From Sulfurimonas sp. (GTDB lineage: Bacteria; Campylobacterota; Campylobacteria; Campylobacterales; Sulfurimonadaceae), in NCBI GenBank assembly GCA_030654155.1, contig JAURYA010000061.1:1-42712 (forward strand): 42,712 bases of DNA, in the 5' to 3' direction. The first letter of the stretch is position 1. Every line of letters starts with the position of its first letter. Below the pieces are notes generated by a model. It was given only the letters and a program-made list of their open reading frames with translations, was not told where the DNA came from and made no database searches. Both the position numbers and the translations under genes were made by a program. Positions 7,986 through 15,964 of this stretch are shown here, in pieces.

Positions 7986-9110
7986 ATGCACAACTCATCT
8001 TTAGATATCATACATATTGATAACGGGCTCTCTTTAAAATTTAAAGGAGAGCTTACTCTTTATAATCTCACAAAATATAAAAAAATTATAGACAAGATAG
8101 ATATAAACAAAGAGAGCAGTGTAGTTATTGACCTCTCGGAGCTGAAGTTTTTAGACACTGCTGCATCAATTTTTATATATAACCTACAAAAGCAGTTGCG
8201 CTCTGAGAGTTCAATACATGTAGATACGCTTTGCGATAATCAAGAAGTCATAGATATGCTTGAGCTTGTAACTGTGCAGAAATTAAAATCAAAAAAAATT
8301 CCAGATAAGATAAAAAGAGGTTTTGTAAGAAAGATAGGCGAAAAAACATATCAGAACTATCTTGTTTTTTTATCTTTTATGAGCTTTATGGGCGAACTTT
8401 TTGCACATAAGATTCACTATCTGATATCACCAAAAAATATTAGGTTTAAAGAGATTGCTTTTGAAATAAACGAGAGTGCAATAAAGGCATTTGGTATTGT
8501 TGCGCTGACAAGTTTTCTGATAGGTTTGGTTATAGCTTATCAATCTGCATTTCAGCTCAAGCTCTATGGCGCAAATATATTTATTGTAGATATGCTGGGT
8601 ATATCGGTATTGAGGGAGCTTTCCCCGCTTATTACCGCCATAGTTATTGCAGGAAGAAGCGGTTCTGCATTTACCGCTCAAATAGGTGCGATGAAGATTA
8701 CGCAAGAGTTAGATGCCATGCAGACAATGGGGTTTGACCCATATAGATTTTTGGTTATGCCAAAAATAGCTGCTCTTATGATAACCATGCCGATACTCAT
8801 TTTCATATCTGACATTATGGCTGTTATCGGCGGAATGGTTGTTGCAAATGTAGAGCTTAATATTAGTACCGATCTGTTTTTGGATAGATTTGGTGAAGTT
8901 GTAGCGGTAAAGCATTTTTTTATAGGGATTGCAAAAGGGCCATTTTTTGCTTTTTTAATTGCCACAATAGGCATATATAGAGGTATGCTGGTTAGAGATG
9001 ATACTCAAAGCATAGGTTTCAACACAACAAAAAGCGTAGTAGAATCAATTTTTGCAGTTATTATATGTGACGCAGTTTTTTCAATAATATTTACAAACTT
9101 GGAAATATAA
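7986..9110 (+). CDS. STAS-MlaE fusion: ABC lipid-transport permease
   Basis: A 374-residue protein. Residues 1-100 resemble a STAS domain (VVIDLSELKFLDTAASIFIY), the MlaB-type module. Residues about 130-374 are an MlaE-like permease with several membrane segments and the conserved block LSPLITAIVIAGRSGSAFTAQIG, followed by ELDAMQTMGFDP, the helix that contacts the ATPase. In E. coli MlaB and MlaE are separate; here they are one chain. The family moves phospholipids or other lipids between the inner and outer membranes with an MCE protein. The following ATPase, MCE protein and lipoprotein complete the system. Confidence 0.9.
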   Translation: MHNSSLDIIHIDNGLSLKFKGELTLYNLTKYKKIIDKIDINKESSVVIDLSELKFLDTAASIFIYNLQKQLRSESSIHVDTLCDNQEVIDMLELVTVQKLKSKKIPDKIKRGFVRKIGEKTYQNYLVFLSFMSFMGELFAHKIHYLISPKNIRFKEIAFEINESAIKAFGIVALTSFLIGLVIAYQSAFQLKLYGANIFIVDMLGISVLRELSPLITAIVIAGRSGSAFTAQIGAMKITQELDAMQTMGFDPYRFLVMPKIAALMITMPILIFISDIMAVIGGMVVANVELNISTDLFLDRFGEVVAVKHFFIGIAKGPFFAFLIATIGIYRGMLVRDDTQSIGFNTTKSVVESIFAVIICDAVFSIIFTNLEI

Positions 9111-9847
9111 TGAAAAATATTATAGAAGTAAGAGATGTAAAAACGCTTTTTGATGAGAGAGTTATCCATAATAAAATAAGCTTAAGTGTGCCAAGAGGGT
9201 CTATCTATGGGCTTTTAGGTCCAAGCGGATGCGGCAAAACTACTCTGCTTCGAGAGATGGTAATGCTTCAAAAGTTTAATGGCGGAGAGATTGAAATATT
9301 GGGGCATAATCTTAACAATATCAGTTATGAAGAGGCGATGTTGCTAAGACGCGAGTGGGGAGTTTTATTTCAATCTGGAGCACTTTTCTCATCGCTTAAT
9401 CTAAGAGAAAATATAGCGCTGCCGCTCGTAGAGTACACTGATTTATCACAGGCTATGATTAAAGAGATAGTTGAATTTAAAATAAGCATAGTCGGGCTAA
9501 AATCAGAAGATGCAAACCTCTATCCATCCCAGATAAGCGGCGGTATGAAGAAAAAAGCGGCTCTTGCTAGAGCACTTGCTATGGACCCAAAGCTTCTTTT
9601 TTTGGATGAGCCGACAAGCGGACTTGACCCAGTCTCTGCAAGAGAGTTTGATGCTTTAATACTGAAGCTTCGCAGCCTGCTGAATTTAACTATTGTAATG
9701 GTTTCACATGATTTACAATCAGTTTATGATACACTTGACAAAGTTGCCGTTCTTGATAACAAGAGTGTTGTTTATGAGGGCGATTTAAAAAATATACTTA
9801 ACGTTGAAAATGAGTTTATAAGAACTTTTTTTAGGGGAATGAAATAA
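9110..9847 (+). CDS. MlaF-like ABC transporter ATPase
   Basis: A 245-residue ATPase. Walker A is GPSGCGKTT (37-45), the signature is ISGGMKKKAALARALAMDP, and Walker B with the catalytic Glu is LLFLDEPTSGLDP. The SGGMKKKAALARA form is typical of MlaF/MCE-associated ATPases. It energises the STAS-MlaE permease encoded just upstream. Its ATG overlaps the permease stop by one nucleotide (TAATG), and the MCE protein follows after 2 nt. Confidence 0.93.
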   Translation: MKNIIEVRDVKTLFDERVIHNKISLSVPRGSIYGLLGPSGCGKTTLLREMVMLQKFNGGEIEILGHNLNNISYEEAMLLRREWGVLFQSGALFSSLNLRENIALPLVEYTDLSQAMIKEIVEFKISIVGLKSEDANLYPSQISGGMKKKAALARALAMDPKLLFLDEPTSGLDPVSAREFDALILKLRSLLNLTIVMVSHDLQSVYDTLDKVAVLDNKSVVYEGDLKNILNVENEFIRTFFRGMK

Positions 9848-9849
9848 AT

Positions 9850-10812
9850 ATGAATAACAGAGTTAATTATAGTTTGGTCGGTTTTTTAGTACTTCTCTCT
9901 TTGGCAATGATGATAGGATTTGGCTATTGGCTCTTAAAACCATCTGAAGAGGCTGAGATGAAGATGTATGCTATATACTTTGATGAGTCAGTTTTGGGTT
10001 TAAACTTAGATGCTCCCGTTAAATACAGGGGAATAAACGTCGGCAAGGTTGTGTCGCTTAAAATCAATCCCAACAACTCAGAGCAGGTAGAGGTTTTAGT
10101 CGATGTTTTAAAAACTACTCCCATAAAATCATCTACGGTTGCACAGCTTACATCGCAGGGAATTACAGGGTTGAGTTATATAAATTTGAGTTTTGGGGAT
10201 GAGAAAGCCGAACCGCTTAAGGCTAAAAAAGGTCAAGAGTATCCGGTCATAAAAACAATACCTTCACTGCTTATAAAACTTGAAAATACATTTGGAGATA
10301 TATCTGTAAATTTATCCCAAACCCTCGATAGAACACGGCAGCTGTTAAAAGAGGATAATCAGGCAGAGTTCTCTCTGCTTTTAAAAAACAGTGCTATATT
10401 TATGTATAAGATGAATCAAACACTAGATGATGAAACTATTGTGAATGTAAAAGAGACTATGAAAAATCTCAATAACGCTTCTAAAAAAATAGATGAGATG
10501 ATGCCTCGTGTTGAGAAATTTATAGACAATAGTATTGGATGGGAAAATAATATATCTGCTTCTTTTGGCTCAATTGTGAAAAGCTATGCGGTAATTGCAG
10601 GCTCTATGAATACATTTAAAGAAGCATTGCAGAGCGGAGATTTTAATATAAAAGAGATGACAAGCGATATCTTGCCGAATATGAATAACACGCTTTTGGA
10701 TATGCAAAATCTGATTATAAAGATTGAAGAGACGCTCAACAAACATGAAAGAAGTCCAAGCGATATTATATTAATGCAAGAAGAGATAAAAAAAGGACCG
10801 GGGGAAAACTAA
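9850..10812 (+). CDS. MlaD/MCE-family substrate-binding protein
   Basis: A 320-residue protein anchored by one N-terminal membrane helix (about 7-29, NYSLVGFLVLLSLAMMIGFG). A single MCE domain follows (about 38-118) with the family blocks VLGLNLDAPVKYRGINVGKV and STVAQLTSQGITGLSYI. The rest (about 150-320) is predicted helical and could form the periplasmic tunnel or needle-like part seen in longer MCE proteins. It works with the upstream permease and ATPase at the periplasmic face. The substrate is not visible from sequence. Confidence 0.9.
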   Translation: MNNRVNYSLVGFLVLLSLAMMIGFGYWLLKPSEEAEMKMYAIYFDESVLGLNLDAPVKYRGINVGKVVSLKINPNNSEQVEVLVDVLKTTPIKSSTVAQLTSQGITGLSYINLSFGDEKAEPLKAKKGQEYPVIKTIPSLLIKLENTFGDISVNLSQTLDRTRQLLKEDNQAEFSLLLKNSAIFMYKMNQTLDDETIVNVKETMKNLNNASKKIDEMMPRVEKFIDNSIGWENNISASFGSIVKSYAVIAGSMNTFKEALQSGDFNIKEMTSDILPNMNNTLLDMQNLIIKIEETLNKHERSPSDIILMQEEIKKGPGEN

Positions 10813-10813
10813 C

Positions 10814-11407
10814 ATGAGAATAATTTTAATTATCTTAACAATACTCTTTAGCGGCTGTACAACAATCAAGCCTCCTGTTGCCGAGTATAGAATTGTTGCT
10901 AAAGATTTAAAGATTGCTAACGCTGCAACAGGCTGCAAAGAAAAGTCACTAAAGGTTGCACAAGCATTTAGCTCAAACTCTTTAATGTCTCTGAATATGG
11001 ATTATACCGAGGCAAACAACAGAGTATTCTCCTACTCACAGTCTCAGTGGCAAGAGTCTCCAAACAGCCTTGTGAGTGCAGAGCTGTTAAAAAGCATAAG
11101 AGATTCAGAGCTCTTTAGCAGCGTTCACTCATCAAAATCAAGAGTTAAAAGCAACTTGGTTTTAGAGATAAATATAGAAGAGTTTATGCAATTTTACGGA
11201 CAAGATATGAAAAGTTCATTCGTACATGTAGTAGTCAGTTTAACGTTAATAGATGCCAAAACAAACAGTGTAATTGCGGATAAAACATTTAGTTCTAAAT
11301 TTGATGCTAAAACAGTTGATGCCAAGGGCGGAGTTGAGGCTCTAAGCAGTGCATTGTCTGAAATAGTCTCTCAAAATATAGAGTGGCTTGGCGGAGTTTG
11401 TAAGTGA
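10814..11407 (+). CDS. ABC-type transport auxiliary lipoprotein (PqiC/YmbA-like)
   Basis: A 197-residue predicted lipoprotein. The signal peptide MRIILIILTILFSGC ends in a lipobox with C15 as the lipidated residue. The mature part resembles the auxiliary lipoproteins often encoded next to MCE transporters (the PqiC/PF03886 type), with alternating strand-like segments such as SNLVLEINIEEF and SSFVHVVVSLTLID. It is probably the outer-membrane partner of the MlaD-like protein encoded 1 nt upstream. The family call rests on context and general pattern. The GTGA overlap with the next gene suggests coupled translation. Confidence 0.75.
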   Translation: MRIILIILTILFSGCTTIKPPVAEYRIVAKDLKIANAATGCKEKSLKVAQAFSSNSLMSLNMDYTEANNRVFSYSQSQWQESPNSLVSAELLKSIRDSELFSSVHSSKSRVKSNLVLEINIEEFMQFYGQDMKSSFVHVVVSLTLIDAKTNSVIADKTFSSKFDAKTVDAKGGVEALSSALSEIVSQNIEWLGGVCK

Positions 11408-12687
11408 TAAGCGAGAGTGAATTTAAAAAGAGAAGAGAATCTTTAGCTAGTAAGTTGCAAAATAGTTCAATCGGGATTATCTTTAGCGCAGAGCCTGCAA
11501 CCCGCTCTAACGACACGCATCATCCATACAGACAAGATAGCAACTTCTACTATTTAACAGGTTTTAAAGAGGACAATTCAACTTTAGTTTTTTTAAAAAC
11601 TAAAAATGAAGTTAAAACAATTCTGTTCGTTCAAAAAAAGGATAAAACATTAGAGCTTTGGAGCGGCGAGCGTTTGGGCGCTAAAGAGGCAAAGAGTAGA
11701 TTTTTAGTAGATGAAATTTATTTGAGTGATGATTTTAAAAAGAAGTTCAAAGAGTTTATAAAAGATAAAAAAAATATATTTTGCGAGCTTGCTTCAAAAA
11801 AAAGAGAAGTAAAAAAGGTTTTAAAACTGACGAAAGATTTTAAAACAAAGCATGACATCAGACCGCTTATACAAAAAATGAGACTTATTAAGTCTGCAGC
11901 GGAGATTGGACTAATAAGAGAGTCAATTGCAATAACAACAAAGGCTCATCACAGAGCTATGAGTATAAATAAAAAAGGGAAGTTTGAGTATCAGTTGCAG
12001 GCTGAAATAGAGCATGAATTTAAAATCAACGCCGCATACAGCGATGCATATACATCTATCGTGGCATGCGGAAACAGCGCAAATACGCTTCACTATATAA
12101 AAAACGACAAACCGCTTGAGGGCGGTGAGCTTATACTCATAGATGCCGGTTGCGAACACAACTACTATGCAAGTGACATAACAAGAACAATCCCCGTAAA
12201 TGGAAAATTTACCAAAGCCCAAAAAGAGCTCTATAACTTAGTTTTAGAAACACAGCTAAAAATCATCGGTATGATTAAGCCGCATGTAAAAAGAACTCAT
12301 TTACAAGAGTGTGCGGAGCAGTTGCTGACAAAAGGGATGATTGAACTTGGTATTTTAAAAGGCAGTTATAAAAAAGTGATTAAATTGCTAAAGCATAAGA
12401 AATACTATCCGCATGGCATAGGACACTGGATGGGGATAGATGTTCATGACCCTGCACCCTATAAAGATGACAAACATCAAGAGATAGCGCTTCAAAAAGG
12501 AATGGTTTTAACTATAGAACCCGGTATTTATATCGATAAGGATGATCAAAGCGTACCGGAAGCGTATCGCGGAATCGGCATAAGAATAGAAGATGATATA
12601 TTGGTTACAAAAGATGGGTATGAAAATCTATCTTCTGGTATTGCAAAAAGTATAGAGGAGATAGAGGCTATCTCTTCTAAATTTTAG
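11404..12687 (+). CDS. pepP: Xaa-Pro aminopeptidase (PepP/M24B family)
   Basis: A 427-residue metallopeptidase that removes N-terminal residues preceding proline. The N-terminal creatinase-like domain (1-160) is followed by the pita-bread fold with all five metal ligands: D247 in LIDAGCEHN, D258 in SDITRTIPV, H341 in HGIGHWMGIDVHD, E372 in TIEPGIY and E396 in GIRIEDDI. The GTG start forms a GTGA overlap with the lipoprotein gene. It is the last gene of the 11-gene cluster. Its stop overlaps the stop of the converging minus-strand gene by 4 nt (12684-12687). Confidence 0.93.
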   Translation: MISESEFKKRRESLASKLQNSSIGIIFSAEPATRSNDTHHPYRQDSNFYYLTGFKEDNSTLVFLKTKNEVKTILFVQKKDKTLELWSGERLGAKEAKSRFLVDEIYLSDDFKKKFKEFIKDKKNIFCELASKKREVKKVLKLTKDFKTKHDIRPLIQKMRLIKSAAEIGLIRESIAITTKAHHRAMSINKKGKFEYQLQAEIEHEFKINAAYSDAYTSIVACGNSANTLHYIKNDKPLEGGELILIDAGCEHNYYASDITRTIPVNGKFTKAQKELYNLVLETQLKIIGMIKPHVKRTHLQECAEQLLTKGMIELGILKGSYKKVIKLLKHKKYYPHGIGHWMGIDVHDPAPYKDDKHQEIALQKGMVLTIEPGIYIDKDDQSVPEAYRGIGIRIEDDILVTKDGYENLSSGIAKSIEEIEAISSKF

Positions 12688-13115
12688 TCGTTATAGCTAT
12701 AGCTCCAACCGGTTAAACTTTTCTCTTTTGCTTCGCCAAAATTCTCAGAATCTGCTAGAAAATCCATAACCAGCATAGGAACATTTGGGATAGCTCTCAT
12801 ATCTTCCTCTTTTACTAAAAGCAGAGGCATTGGAGTCTCTTGAGAACCTTCTGAAAACCCGACAGGCATTATTTGGCTCATAACCTCTATTGGGCTTTTT
12901 ATCTCATTCTCATCTAAAAATTTATCAAAAATAGCCTTCTGGATCTCTTTTGGCAAATTATCAGATGTATTTAAAAAAATAGTAAAATGAATAGGCGTAT
13001 CTTTAAAATGTTCAGGCGCAGGAGCTGCCATAATGATATACTCAACACTGTTTAAGTGTTTTTCTATTTCGCCTGTGTCTAAATATTTCAGAGTTTTTAT
13101 AGCTTTTGCTTCCAA
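12684..13115 (-). CDS. Unknown protein at the end of the nap operon (143 aa)
   Basis: An acidic soluble protein read from TTG at 13115, which follows the TAA of the upstream gene directly (TAATTG). GAGGGA lies about 9 nt upstream. Visible features are SVEYIIMAAPAPEHFKDTPIH, a helical middle and a C-terminal block with PMPLLLVKEEDMRAIPNVPM. There is no cysteine cluster, signal peptide or membrane helix. It is the last gene of the nap transcription unit on this strand, so a role in nitrate reductase maturation or nitrate/nitrite handling is possible, but this rests on position alone. No family is recognised. Its stop overlaps the pepP stop tail to tail. Confidence 0.7.
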   Translation of the reverse strand: MEAKAIKTLKYLDTGEIEKHLNSVEYIIMAAPAPEHFKDTPIHFTIFLNTSDNLPKEIQKAIFDKFLDENEIKSPIEVMSQIMPVGFSEGSQETPMPLLLVKEEDMRAIPNVPMLVMDFLADSENFGEAKEKSLTGWSYSYND

Positions 13116-13415
13116 TTAGCTCTTTCCCTCGTCTATTAAGGGTTTGCCAATCTCCTCTTCAATCTCTCTTTGGAGTTTTGACATCTCAAACCTAACTATA
13201 TCCATAATGTGGGGGCGAACATCGTCTGCTTTGCCCCATCTTACTTCATCGATATTTCCGCCGTATAGAGCTCCAAGTTCTTCAACTTTTTTAGCATACT
13301 CCGGTAGATCTTTACAGATTCCTATGCTGCCATCCAAGGTGTCTTTTAGCTCTATATACCAATCTTCATTGCTGCCTTCAACCATCTTTATAGTCGATTC
13401 AAATATTACTGACAA
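13116..13415 (-). CDS. Unknown nap-linked protein (99 aa)
   Basis: A 99-residue, mainly acidic, soluble protein starting 3 nt after napD. The N-terminal half contains DWYIELKDTLDGSIGICKDL; the rest is predicted helical, with VRWGKADDVRPHIMDIVRFEM and a Glu-rich tail. It carries a single cysteine (in GICKD), so no metal cluster is likely. The tight spacing to napD and zero spacing to the next gene argue for translation as part of the nap operon. The canonical napAGHBFLD order does not include it. It is not recognised as any known Nap protein. Confidence 0.7.
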   Translation of the reverse strand: MSVIFESTIKMVEGSNEDWYIELKDTLDGSIGICKDLPEYAKKVEELGALYGGNIDEVRWGKADDVRPHIMDIVRFEMSKLQREIEEEIGKPLIDEGKS

Positions 13416-13418
13416 AAG

Positions 13419-13808
13419 CTACCTCTTTGTTTGGTCAAATTTTCTAGTAAATGTTGCCAAGTCATCTCTTTTTTTCAAGTCGCCGTTATAAGTCATGTTG
13501 GTAAAATCTACACTATCATCATTTAATATTTTTGGCACTGCATCACCGTTTGCAATAATTTCCATATGCGCATCTAGCTCATCTTCACTGTATGCCATCT
13601 GCATGTCAGCAGTAATAACATGAGGAATAGCCTCTATAATACGAAGTTTTTCAAGCTCCTCGGCAACGCCTTCGCCCTCAATTGTGATTATAATCCTACC
13701 CATCTCATCGTGCATGTGATAATCACAAGCCTCACAATCTTTAAGACTTTGCACTACCTCGTTTAAGTATTTTGGTACTGTTTTAACTACTATGCTTGAT
13801 ATATTCAT
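13419..13808 (-). CDS. napD: Periplasmic nitrate reductase chaperone NapD
   Basis: A 129-residue NapD, the cytoplasmic chaperone that binds the twin-arginine signal of NapA and holds back export until the cofactor is in place. The family pattern is clear: N-terminal NISSIVVKTVPKYL, DEMGRIIITIEG in the middle and PHVITADMQMAYSEDEL near residue 75. The C-terminal ~45 residues extend beyond the ferredoxin-like NapD core, and no function can be assigned to them. It starts 15 nt after napL and is followed 3 nt later by an unknown gene. Confidence 0.9.
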   Translation of the reverse strand: MNISSIVVKTVPKYLNEVVQSLKDCEACDYHMHDEMGRIIITIEGEGVAEELEKLRIIEAIPHVITADMQMAYSEDELDAHMEIIANGDAVPKILNDDSVDFTNMTYNGDLKKRDDLATFTRKFDQTKR

Positions 13809-13823
13809 TTTTTATCCTTTTGT

Positions 13824-14774
13824 TTATTTTACACTATATAAATTAATAATTTTGTCATCACTTGAAATTAAAAAATCATTTTCGTTTATAAAAACTATTT
13901 TAGTAATCGTCATTTTGTTTCCGCCAAATTTACCTATAACAGATTTTGTAGAGCTATCTATAAGGGAAACATTATTTTGTTCATCAGATGCATACCCTAC
14001 AATTTTTCCACTCGGCGACAATCCTACGCTATAAACTAAAAAATCAGATTTTATATAGTAAGAGGAGTTTGCTTTTGGGACATATACAACCATTCTTCTA
14101 TCCTGTCCGGCGGTTGCAATTACACCTTTTTTATAATCTACCTGAAAAACATTATCTAAGTTTTCACCGGAGAGCGTTTTTATAAGTTTGCCATTTTTTG
14201 TACTGTGAATTTTTAGATTTCCGCTCTCATCTGCTATCACGACTTCATCTTTTGATTCATTTAAAACAAAATCTGAAAATTTGGCACCGGACACTTGAAC
14301 TATCCAATTATTGCGGCGATTCTTTATATCATAAGAGATAATTTCATCGCTAAGAAGCGCTAAAAGAATGGTGTTTTCATCCAAAAATTTGGCTTTTGCA
14401 ACCGTAAGTTCCTCCGAATGGTCAAACAAAAGTTCAGTTTTGTCATTTTGATAGATATGAACTCTTCTAAAACCTTGCTCTGCTTGAGAAAGAATTAATA
14501 TTTTGTTATTAATTTTATCGACAGAATAGACTTTAGAATCTACCTTTTCACCTAAAAAATCTTCTATTCTCGGTACTTTGATTTTTTTAACAACTGCTCT
14601 GCTTTTAAAATCAAAAATGTCCACACACCCAGCATCCGTAGCGCTATAAATTTTCCCGTCTTGAAAGATAAAATCAACTACCGAGCCGCTTGAAGCAAAA
14701 CGTGCCACGGGCACATTTATATTTGATGAAAATAGCATAGAGAGCAGAAAAGTTAAAAGTATAATTAGTTTCAC
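13824..14774 (-). CDS. napL: NapL, periplasmic beta-propeller protein of the nap operon
   Basis: A 316-residue protein. The start is taken as GTG at 14774, where GTGA overlaps the napF stop and which gives a clean signal peptide (MKLIILLTFLLSMLFSSN); a longer frame upstream would bury that signal. The mature part is a series of WD40-like blades, for example GKIYSATDAGCVDIFDF, VVIADESGNLKIHSTKNGK and VIATAGQDRRMVVYVP. NapL is known from Campylobacterota nap clusters; its exact biochemical role is not established. Position between napF and napD matches the canonical order. Confidence 0.85.
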   Translation of the reverse strand: MKLIILLTFLLSMLFSSNINVPVARFASSGSVVDFIFQDGKIYSATDAGCVDIFDFKSRAVVKKIKVPRIEDFLGEKVDSKVYSVDKINNKILILSQAEQGFRRVHIYQNDKTELLFDHSEELTVAKAKFLDENTILLALLSDEIISYDIKNRRNNWIVQVSGAKFSDFVLNESKDEVVIADESGNLKIHSTKNGKLIKTLSGENLDNVFQVDYKKGVIATAGQDRRMVVYVPKANSSYYIKSDFLVYSVGLSPSGKIVGYASDEQNNVSLIDSSTKSVIGKFGGNKMTITKIVFINENDFLISSDDKIINLYSVK

Positions 14775-15256
14775 GATACCACCCTTAGCATTATTGCATT
14801 GGCAGGACATTTGCTTATGCAAAATCCGCAGAATATACATTTGTCGTTTATGCTCGGCATAAACATGGCTTTAAAATCTATTGCATTCTCTAGGCATGGG
14901 TCTTTGCATGAAAAGCACAAAGTGTGACCCCAGCTTAAACATTTGCTATTGTCTATGCTGACATGCGCGTTTAAAAGTTTTTTTTCTTCAACCTTTAATA
15001 CTCCAAATTTACAGGCAATTGCACACTCATCACAATACGTACAACCGCGATATGAAAAATCTAAATAAGGAGTTTTGTCATCCGCTATTTTTATTATCTC
15101 TTCTTCACAAACAGTGACGCATGCGCCATCGCATTTGTAACACTCATTGCGAAAAAGAGATTCATCGCCGAAATAGGGTGGTCTTAGTAATGCCTCTTGC
15201 TTCTTTTTTCCGCTTACGGATGAAGCAAGAGAGCTGAAAAGCTCTCTTCTTTGCAT
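14771..15256 (-). CDS. napF: NapF, polyferredoxin of the nap operon
   Basis: A 161-residue cytoplasmic iron-sulfur protein with four cysteine clusters: C39/C42/C46/C50, C72/C75/C78/C82, C106/C114/C117/C121 and C140/C143/C146/C150. The first and third have irregular spacing (CxxCxxxCxxxC and Cx7CxxCxxxC), while the second and fourth are classical [4Fe-4S] motifs. NapF is thought to act in maturation or electron supply to NapA on the cytoplasmic side. The N-terminus MQRRELFSSL resembles the NapF leader. Its ATG overlaps the napB stop by one nucleotide (TAATG), and its TGA overlaps the napL GTG. Confidence 0.88.
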   Translation of the reverse strand: MQRRELFSSLASSVSGKKKQEALLRPPYFGDESLFRNECYKCDGACVTVCEEEIIKIADDKTPYLDFSYRGCTYCDECAIACKFGVLKVEEKKLLNAHVSIDNSKCLSWGHTLCFSCKDPCLENAIDFKAMFMPSINDKCIFCGFCISKCPANAIMLRVVS

Positions 15257-15963
15257 TAGTGAGTCGAGCCGCCTAGAGCGCCGGCAGGAGAATTTTTATT
15301 TGCTATATCATCCTTCGTTATAAAACTTTCATTACCAACCGTATCTAGTGATTCAGTAAGTTTGCCGCCTGACCAGTTAGATCTGTTAGCACCGTCTTTG
15401 CTTGTGTAAACGGCCTCAAAAGTGTTTTCAACAGCTAGATTACCCTGAGACTGAGGAGCATGGCAGGCTGAACAGTTGAATCTTGCATTTTGAAGTTTAT
15501 CTTCTTGTACGATAGCAACTTCATTTTTCATTACATCCGTAGGTAATTCAAATTTGCCGTTAACCATTTTCCCTTTTGGTCTGAAATCCGTAAAGTGCGA
15601 CACCGGAATCGGCGTTGCACCCATTGATCCAGCAATTTCCGGCATGTGGCAAGTAATACATCTGTTGTCATCTGTCTTAATTGGAAGCATTCCGGTCGTA
15701 TCATGTGGAATCATTGGCGGAGCATCTTGAAATGCTCTTTGAATTTTACTGCTTGTTGTAGCCTGCGCACTTCTATACTCTGTTTTATCAGATATTGTAG
15801 CATCTTCAGTATATATGTCAGTTTTTCTTAAACCTAAAGACTCTTCGTTAACAGTCTTTGTTACAGCTTTTTGTGGCGCAGCTTTAACACTTTCGCCGAC
15901 ACAGCCAACCATCAGCAGTGCAGCAGCGACTAAACCAATCGTTATTTTACTCTTTGTTTTCAT
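15256..15963 (-). CDS. napB: NapB, dihaem cytochrome c subunit of periplasmic nitrate reductase
   Basis: A 235-residue protein with two haem c motifs, C102-I-T-C-H106 and C164-S-A-C-H168, that passes electrons to NapA. Candidate distal haem ligands H87 (MIPHD) and H123 (SHF) are present. The export signal (1-20) ends ALLMVGC, so C21 may be lipidated, which would tether NapB to a membrane instead of leaving it soluble. The C-terminal ~60 residues (Asn/Gly/Ser-rich, ending GALGGSTH) extend past the second haem motif. Its start lies 1 nt after napH; its stop overlaps the napF ATG. Confidence 0.92.
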   Translation of the reverse strand: MKTKSKITIGLVAAALLMVGCVGESVKAAPQKAVTKTVNEESLGLRKTDIYTEDATISDKTEYRSAQATTSSKIQRAFQDAPPMIPHDTTGMLPIKTDDNRCITCHMPEIAGSMGATPIPVSHFTDFRPKGKMVNGKFELPTDVMKNEVAIVQEDKLQNARFNCSACHAPQSQGNLAVENTFEAVYTSKDGANRSNWSGGKLTESLDTVGNESFITKDDIANKNSPAGALGGSTH

Positions 15964-15964
15964 T

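Noticed and set aside
13144-13491. 115-codon plus-strand open frame across the nap-linked unknown genes and napD
   Set aside because: It spans the ends of two tightly spaced minus-strand genes, is Ser/Pro/Leu-rich in the way antisense frames are, and has no promoter or ribosome site.
14774-14840. Longer NapL N-terminus reaching into napF
   Set aside because: The extension would place a signal peptide 22 residues inside the protein and overlap napF by 70 nt. The GTG at 14774 gives a GTGA overlap and a proper N-terminal signal.
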